Source: Leptolinea sp. HRD-7 (lineage in GTDB: Bacteria > Chloroflexota > Anaerolineae > Anaerolineales > Anaerolineaceae). From it: DNA of 64,000 bases. The position numbers and the translations under genes are program-made. How positions within the stretch are numbered: position 1 is the stretch's first letter; each line of letters opens with the position of its first letter. Of this stretch, positions 58,838-64,000 are shown one piece after another. Under the pieces are notes generated by a model, which searched no databases, was not told the origin of the DNA, and saw only the letters and a program-made list of their open reading frames with translations. Location: the NCBI GenBank assembly GCA_024363285.1, contig AP024710.1, forward strand, positions 1,369,001 to 1,433,000. The letters run 5' to 3'.

Positions 58838-58866
58838 AGAGCTGCCTTTTCAGGCAGCTCTTTTTG
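58838..58866 (+). terminator. Intrinsic terminator of cstA
   Basis: AGAGCTGCC (58838-58846) pairs with GGCAGCTCT (58853-58861) over a six-base loop, followed by TTTTTG. Confidence 0.9.
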
Positions 58867-58956
58867 TTTGTTAAGATGGGTGTTCTCGGTAGTTGTTGGT
58901 TTGAAAAATTCGCCTATACTTACTTTGGATCGAATTTTCTCAAGTGGGAGTTTTTT

Positions 58957-60183
58957 ATGAAGAAACATTCGTTTATTTTTCCAATATTTTTCTTGATTCT
59001 ATCCGCGCTGGCCTGTAATTTTGACAGTTCTCTCATTACCGGTCAAATGCCGCCGGCCACATCCGCTCCTGTTATTGCGACACCAGCTTCTACCCAGGAA
59101 GAGGTAACTGTTTCAACAGAGGAAGTAGCCGGAACTGAAGAAGTTGCTGAAACAGAAGAGGTGGTTGAAACTGAGGAAGTATCGGTACTGACACCCACAG
59201 AAGAGAATGACGGTAAACTGGATCCCTGCACGTTGCTGACCGCTAAACAGGCGGAATCCATTCTGGGGGAGCCGGTCTCTCCGGCAGAAGTAAAAAACGG
59301 TTCCTGTGTCTATTCCAACGCGAAAGATAAATTGTTTATGATCAACATCGCGGCGGCTCAAGATAAAGATGCAGTTGGAATTCTACAGGGTCAGGCTATG
59401 CTGCTTATGTTTACCGGTAATCCGGTGAGCGATGAACTGAAAAATACGTTAAAAACCCTATCGGATAATCTCGACTATAAAGGATTTTTCACTCAATTAG
59501 CCGCGGCTGCAAAAGGCTCGCCCGTTATGACGGCTAAACTATTCACCGGCGGCGGGAATGATCTGGTTTACTGGGCATGGATTAGCGCCCCACCGAGACG
59601 TCAGGGAGCGTTTGTGGCCGTCAGAAAAAACACATTGATAAATATTAATGTGGTTTTAGCGGATTCGGCGGATGGAAACGCATTGGTCAAATCATTGAAT
59701 TCTCTGGCCGGTGAAGCCTTTGCCAGACTGCCGGAAAAATTCAGTTCGAGCCAAAAAGATGCCACAATTACAACTGAAAGTTTGGGCGCGGAGAACGTAA
59801 CTATTACCGTGGTGCCTGAAACACCGGTTCCCGCGGCACAATCAAACCCGACGCCAGTACCCACCGGTATTGCTCCTCCGGTTCTCGTCTCACCGGCCGA
59901 TGGTACCACGTTCGACATTTACCCCCGCACCACAACACTGGAATGGAAACCTGTTCTTGGGGCCACACGTTATCTCGTGGATATCATGGCATGTAGTTCG
60001 AGCAATAAATCGAATTGTTTCTCACACCCTATGATTGAACAGTCATCCCGCGAAACTGTTGAAACCTCATACACGTTCAATTTCATCGGCGCGCAGCCAG
60101 GAAAATGGCGGGTCACTGCCATCGGTGCTGATGGAAAACTGGGAATTCCATCCAGTTGGTGGACGTTCACGTACTCCAAATAA
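58957..60183 (+). CDS. Secreted lipoprotein with DUF3558-like and FN3-like parts
   Basis: 408 aa. Lipoprotein signal MKKHSFIFPIFFLILSALAC with Cys at residue 20. A Glu/Val/Thr-rich linker (EEVAGTEEVAETEEVVETEE) follows. The first domain DPCTLLTAKQAESILGEPVSPAEVKNGSCVYSNAKDKLFMINIAAAQD resembles DUF3558-type lipoprotein domains of Actinobacteria; the C-terminal part PPVLVSPADGTTFDIYPRTTTLEWKPVLGATRYLVDIMACS...WRVTAIGADGKLGIPSSWWTFTYS reads as an FN3-like beta domain. It would sit on the outer face of the membrane. Function unknown. Confidence 0.72.
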   Translation: MKKHSFIFPIFFLILSALACNFDSSLITGQMPPATSAPVIATPASTQEEVTVSTEEVAGTEEVAETEEVVETEEVSVLTPTEENDGKLDPCTLLTAKQAESILGEPVSPAEVKNGSCVYSNAKDKLFMINIAAAQDKDAVGILQGQAMLLMFTGNPVSDELKNTLKTLSDNLDYKGFFTQLAAAAKGSPVMTAKLFTGGGNDLVYWAWISAPPRRQGAFVAVRKNTLININVVLADSADGNALVKSLNSLAGEAFARLPEKFSSSQKDATITTESLGAENVTITVVPETPVPAAQSNPTPVPTGIAPPVLVSPADGTTFDIYPRTTTLEWKPVLGATRYLVDIMACSSSNKSNCFSHPMIEQSSRETVETSYTFNFIGAQPGKWRVTAIGADGKLGIPSSWWTFTYSK

Positions 60184-60223
60184 CAGACACCACCGCTTAT
60201 TCTGTTATGGCATTGTGTAACAG

Positions 60224-60260
60224 CCCGGTTGAAAATGATAACTCTTCCGGGTTTATTTTG
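60224..60260. terminator. Possible weak hairpin between two convergent genes
   Basis: CCCGG (60224-60228) pairs with CCGGG (60247-60251) over an 18-nt loop; a T-rich run TTTATTTTGC follows. Short and weak, but it lies between the lipoprotein and the MerR gene where a terminator is expected. Confidence 0.35.
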
Positions 60261-60981
60261 CTTTTAAGATGGACTCCGCGGACTGTTTTAACAGTTGAAG
60301 ATGGAGAAGGGGAAGCAGGGCGTTAATATTCTCCACACATTTTTTAATAGCCCGGGTTTGTTCATCCTGAGTGGCGTTTTTCATTACCAATGGTTGACGG
60401 ATGTACAGGTCAAACGCGTTTTTTTCAACATTCGTCAGTTCTATCAGTTTAAGAATGACTTCCTGTGCCATTCCGAGCGGAATACCGGCATCCAGGAAGT
60501 ATTTCATGAAACGGCATATTTCCAGACAGTATGAGGGGAACACATTCGGATCTTCGCGGGTAGGACTGATGATCTTCAGTTCGATCAGATGTTTGACCAT
60601 AGGCAGGTCGTACCCGATGCTCAGAATCTGATCCAGTGAAACAGTTCTTTCGGCCCTTTCATATGGAAGCAACGCGTTAATCTGGTTCAGCACCCCCAGC
60701 ACCAGATCTGGATCCGGCTCTTTTTCTGTGTTCATTATTTGTTTTATCTGTAGAAGTGAAAACCCGGATTTTTTCAACAGACGGATTTTCTCAAGTTTTT
60801 GCACAAATTCATCGTCATAATACGCCATATTACGCGCGGATTTTTGCGGAAAAGGGAGTAATCCCTCCCGGATATAGAAATTGATCGTGGCACGCGTGAA
60901 GTTTGTCAACTTCTCAAGCTCGCGCATTGGAATCCGTTTACTTTCGCCCTTGGCATTTTCTTTTATCAGTGAGTCCTGCAT
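60253..60981 (-). CDS. MerR-family regulator
   Basis: 242 aa. The N-terminal winged helix is RIPMRELEKLTNFTRATINFYIREGLLPFPQKSARNMAYYDDEFVQKLEKIRLLKKSGFSLLQIKQIMN, matching the MerR pattern where TRATINFYIREGLLP is the recognition area. The C-terminal 150 residues are a helical effector domain without obvious metal-binding Cys, so the ligand is probably organic. The gene is divergent from the MMPL transporter, with 160 nt between, and is probably its regulator. Some members with this long tail regulate drug efflux. Confidence 0.86.
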   Translation of the reverse strand: MQDSLIKENAKGESKRIPMRELEKLTNFTRATINFYIREGLLPFPQKSARNMAYYDDEFVQKLEKIRLLKKSGFSLLQIKQIMNTEKEPDPDLVLGVLNQINALLPYERAERTVSLDQILSIGYDLPMVKHLIELKIISPTREDPNVFPSYCLEICRFMKYFLDAGIPLGMAQEVILKLIELTNVEKNAFDLYIRQPLVMKNATQDEQTRAIKKCVENINALLPLLHLQLLKQSAESILKAK

Positions 60982-61062
60982 GATCGCATCCTAATCCAAA
61001 ATCGGATTATCTGAAGTACTGCTACCTGTGTCAAATTTTTATATGAATACCATCTTACCATA

Positions 61063-61090
61063 TTGACAAAACCCTGTTCATCTATATACT
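61063..61090 (+). promoter_or_regulatory. Promoter of the MMPL transporter gene
   Basis: TTGACA (61063-61068), a 16-nt spacer and TATACT (61085-61090), about 52 nt before the TTG start. The downstream stretch TAAGTAATAAGTAATAC holds the direct repeat AAGTAATA, possibly recognised by the divergent regulator. Confidence 0.55.
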
Positions 61091-61141
61091 TCGTTAAGTA
61101 ATAAGTAATACTACATACATTATATATTCGAGGTGAGCAAT

Positions 61142-64000
61142 TTGAACAGATTACTGAAACACGGATGGTTGCCAGTAGTCGTCTGGCTTTTAATCTTTGC
61201 AATTGTTATTTTGACCATGCCGGATATGAGCGCGCTGGTTCGCGAAAAAGGCCAGGTGGTGGTTGGCAGCTCCTACTCTTCTTCGATTGGCAGTGACATT
61301 GTTAAAAAGATTGATGCCGCCAATAGCGAAAATGTAAAAGAGATCAGTGTGGCATTGGTCTACAACAACCCCAACAAACTCTCGGATACCGATAAATTAA
61401 AAATTAAAGTACGTCTGGGTGTGTTGGAGCAATTGAAAGATAAGTATCACATCATCAAGCTGGAAAACCTGTTCACCAATGAAGATCTGGCAGACTCGTT
61501 GACATCCAGAGATGGGACGACAATGCTGGTACCGTTGACAATCGATAAAGCCGGCCGTTCAGTCAACGATATCCGCGAGGAGATCACCAGTATCAGCAAA
61601 GTGGATGGTGTACATCTGTATACCACCAGCGCCGATCTGGTGACAGAAGACTTCATCCGGACGACCGAACAGGGTATCGAGAAGACGGAAATCATCACCA
61701 TCGTATTCATAATTCTGGTGTTGCTGATCATCTTCCGGTCTCCGATCACACCACTGGTCACCATCTTATCCGTAGGGCTCTCTTTCTTTACGTCATTGAA
61801 CGTTGTTCTTCAACTGGTGAAATACGTTAACTTCCCTGTTTCCAGTTTCACAAAAGTGTTCCTGATTCTGGTGCTCTTCGGTATTGGTACGGATTACACC
61901 ATGCTGCTGCTGATGCGCTACAAGGAGGAGCTTTCCAAGGGGATCGACAAGAAGACGGCCGTACTCACGTCGTATAAAACAGCCGGCAAGACAGTTTTCT
62001 TGAGTTCGTTAACGATTTTGATCGGTTTCACCTGCCTGTTCTTTGCGCAGTTCTGCACTTACCGTTCCGCGTCTGCCGTGGCTATCGGTGTGGCTATTCT
62101 GCTCCTCGTATTGTTCACGTTTGTTCCGGGTGCCATGGTCTTATTGGGTAAGGGGCTGTTCTGGTCACCGTTCAAAACACAGGGACATTCTGACAGTAAT
62201 TTATGGCGCCAGGTATCCGCGTTCTCGGTCAAATTCCCCGGGATCACGTTGCTGGTCACAGCTGTAATATGCAGCACGGTCTTCTTCTACAATGACCGGC
62301 TTTCCTATAACAACCTGAAGGAGGTTGGAAAGGAATACCCGTCGATCGTAGGAAATGACGTGGTATCGGCTCATTTCTCCCGCGGACAGGTGATGCCGGT
62401 CACCGTGGCTATTGATAGTAAAGAAGGTCTGGATAATCAGCTTGACCTGTCATCCATCGACAGCATGACCGAAGCCATCAAAATGGTGAAGGGTATCGAT
62501 AAGGTATACAGCGTCACCCAACCAAAGGGTGACCGATTGAAAGAACTCTATCTGAATGATCAGGCAGACACGCTGAACAACGGTCTGGATGATGCAAAAG
62601 ATGGGCTTACCCAGATCCAGAACGGGTTGAGCGACGCCATAAAGCAGATGAATTCCCAATCGGATTCGATGGATTCCATCCAACAGCTTCAGGACGGAAC
62701 CAATGACCTGATCTATGGACTTGACAGGCTTACCGCCGCCGGCGTCGAATTCCGTGACAAATTGAAGGACGGTTCCGGCTCCGCGGAAGACCTGGCCAAT
62801 GGTATTCAGAAAGTGGATAACAGCATTGGCGATGCACAAAACGGAATTTCGCAATTGCAGGTTGGTTATTCGGCTGTTGCCGCCGGGCTTAATCAGATCG
62901 ATGCCGGGTTGAAAGCCATGCTGACCAGCGCGAACACATTCAAAGCCGGGCTGGATGGGGTGGTGGCCATGCAAACTGGTCTGGCGGCCAATCCCACATA
63001 TGCCAGCGACCCTGCCTTTTTAAAAATGGCCGGAACAACATCCGCCCTGGATACCAAGTTTGATGACTTCATTACCGGCCTTACCAATCTGGAAGCGGGT
63101 GCGGATGCCGCGAAAAACGGAATTGCTACTGCAAACGCGGGTTTGACCCAGGTACAGGCTGGCCTGTCCAAGATCAAACAGGGTACCGGTCTCTTGAATG
63201 AAGGTGGATGGAAAATGAGTGATTCCATCGGCAGCGCGGCAGAGGCTCAATCCCAGATCGTAGATGGCATGTCTGCGCTGGATACTGGCGCAAAAAAATT
63301 GCGAGAAGGCCAGAACCAACTTATAGATGGTATTTCCACCCTTTCTGATAAGGTGAAAGAATTGAGGGAAGGTTTGAATGACGCCAAAGAAGGGGTAACA
63401 GCCATCAATGATGGAATAGGTTCGGCGAATGATTACCTGACCAAACTCTCCACCTCGAGAATATCCATCGGAACATTCTATATCCCGGCAGACAAGATCC
63501 ATGAATCGGATTTCACCCGGTCAATGGATACCTATATGTCCAAAGACCGCAAGACAACCCGTATTCTGATCACTCTAAGCGTTGACCCGTACACCCGCGA
63601 AGGTATGCAGGTTGTGGACAATATATCCAAAGTGGTCTCCTCTTTTGTGCCCAACTCAACCCTGAAGGATTCTTCCTGGGGTGTGACCGGCATCACGCAG
63701 ACCAACAACGATCTGAAAGCCATGTCATCCAGCGACTTCACGTTCTCACGTGTGATCATGCTGGTCGGCATCTTCATTGTGCTGGTATTCGTCACCAAGG
63801 ATATCTGGATGCCAATCTTTGTGATGATCTCACTGGTGGCTTCGTACTTCATGGCTATTTCATTGTCTGGTTTGTTCTTCCAGCATATAGTACCGATCGG
63901 TGATCTTTCGTGGAATGTGCCTTTCTGTTCATTTGTGATGATTGTCACCCTGGGTGTGGATTACAGTATCTTTTTGATAATGCGCCAGAAAGAGAACAAG
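61142..64000 (+). CDS. MMPL/RND-family transporter (cut by window end)
   Basis: At least 953 residues are visible and the frame is open at the right edge. TTG 61142 follows GAGGTGAGCAA. The start NRLLKHGWLPVVVWLLIFAIVILTMPDMSALVREKGQ gives the first membrane helix, then a soluble outer domain, then a group of helices (IITIVFIILVLLIIFRSPITPLVTILSVGLSFFTSL; VFLILVLFGIGTDYTMLLLMRYKEELSKG; TFLSSLTILIGFTCLFFAQF-like). GTDYTMLLLMRYKEE is the conserved RND motif, and GVDYSIFLIMRQKEN at the end of the window repeats it. Between is a long coiled-coil with repeated GLDDAKDGLTQIQNGLSDAI-like units. It is of the Gram-positive-type YdgH/MmpL lipid or drug exporter class. Confidence 0.9.
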   Translation, partial: MNRLLKHGWLPVVVWLLIFAIVILTMPDMSALVREKGQVVVGSSYSSSIGSDIVKKIDAANSENVKEISVALVYNNPNKLSDTDKLKIKVRLGVLEQLKDKYHIIKLENLFTNEDLADSLTSRDGTTMLVPLTIDKAGRSVNDIREEITSISKVDGVHLYTTSADLVTEDFIRTTEQGIEKTEIITIVFIILVLLIIFRSPITPLVTILSVGLSFFTSLNVVLQLVKYVNFPVSSFTKVFLILVLFGIGTDYTMLLLMRYKEELSKGIDKKTAVLTSYKTAGKTVFLSSLTILIGFTCLFFAQFCTYRSASAVAIGVAILLLVLFTFVPGAMVLLGKGLFWSPFKTQGHSDSNLWRQVSAFSVKFPGITLLVTAVICSTVFFYNDRLSYNNLKEVGKEYPSIVGNDVVSAHFSRGQVMPVTVAIDSKEGLDNQLDLSSIDSMTEAIKMVKGIDKVYSVTQPKGDRLKELYLNDQADTLNNGLDDAKDGLTQIQNGLSDAIKQMNSQSDSMDSIQQLQDGTNDLIYGLDRLTAAGVEFRDKLKDGSGSAEDLANGIQKVDNSIGDAQNGISQLQVGYSAVAAGLNQIDAGLKAMLTSANTFKAGLDGVVAMQTGLAANPTYASDPAFLKMAGTTSALDTKFDDFITGLTNLEAGADAAKNGIATANAGLTQVQAGLSKIKQGTGLLNEGGWKMSDSIGSAAEAQSQIVDGMSALDTGAKKLREGQNQLIDGISTLSDKVKELREGLNDAKEGVTAINDGIGSANDYLTKLSTSRISIGTFYIPADKIHESDFTRSMDTYMSKDRKTTRILITLSVDPYTREGMQVVDNISKVVSSFVPNSTLKDSSWGVTGITQTNNDLKAMSSSDFTFSRVIMLVGIFIVLVFVTKDIWMPIFVMISLVASYFMAISLSGLFFQHIVPIGDLSWNVPFCSFVMIVTLGVDYSIFLIMRQKENK

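Noticed and set aside
1..64000. CRISPR array or prophage
   Set aside because: No regularly spaced short direct repeat and no phage structural, integrase or lysis gene was seen in any part of the window.

Overview
The window is a stretch of bacterial chromosome of roughly 50% GC, dense in genes, and it reads like an anaerobic, heterotrophic member of the Chloroflexota (Anaerolineae-like). This placement is an inference from gene content: a trimeric electron-bifurcating [FeFe] hydrogenase, lipoproteins with a classical lipobox, many SDR and epimerase genes, GGDEF proteins, TTG/GTG starts and several genes with no clear Shine-Dalgarno. No rRNA or tRNA gene and no CRISPR array was found. One IS110-family insertion sequence and one RAYT gene with its own REP/REPIN cluster are the mobile-type elements.

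Layout. 1-316: 3' end of an O-methyltransferase. 374-7034 (minus): six-gene operon in which an SsuA/NMT1-type ABC transporter precedes hydC-hydB-hydA; a Rex-like operator overlaps the presumed transcription start. 7595-15354 (plus): a MarR regulator, then a loose run of SDR enzymes, small membrane proteins, a GH5 glycosidase, a methyltransferase and a Gfo/Idh/MocA oxidoreductase. 15363-19947: carAB preceded by a leader with an Arg-rich short reading frame and a strong intrinsic terminator, a probable attenuator. 20410-21900: an IS110 element and two large palindromes. 21902-32502: a MocR regulator divergent from an aldo/keto reductase, a TetR-like regulator with two HTH domains plus an epimerase, unknown pairs, an SDR, a class V aminotransferase, and a PerR-peroxiredoxin unit with a perfect PerR box. 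33102-36846: three tandem diguanylate cyclase genes. 36843-42707: a TetR regulator divergent from a class II aldolase / class III aminotransferase / MFS / FGGY-kinase operon, likely a catabolic pathway for an amino-polyol or similar compound. 42746-49685: GNAT, DUF4013, RAYT with REPINs, SDR, cupin, TMEM175-like channel, HEAT-repeat protein, coiled-coil membrane protein and small proteins. 50189-60183: CPBP protease, methyltransferase, two related membrane proteins (the second with TPRs), AIM24-like protein, SDR, CsaA-like protein, CstA transporter and a lipoprotein. 60253-64000: a MerR-type regulator divergent from an MMPL/RND transporter that runs off the window.

How parts work together. 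The hydrogenase operon handles NADH and ferredoxin disposal as H2, and the Rex-like site would tie it to the NADH/NAD+ ratio. PerR-Prx is a peroxide defence unit fitting an anaerobe. The carAB leader, if it works as it appears, would couple carbamoyl-phosphate synthesis to arginyl-tRNA supply. The features I consider most worth following up are that leader, the transporter-hydrogenase operon with its operator, the RAYT/REPIN cluster, the candidate IS110 bridge RNA, and the aldolase-aminotransferase-kinase operon.
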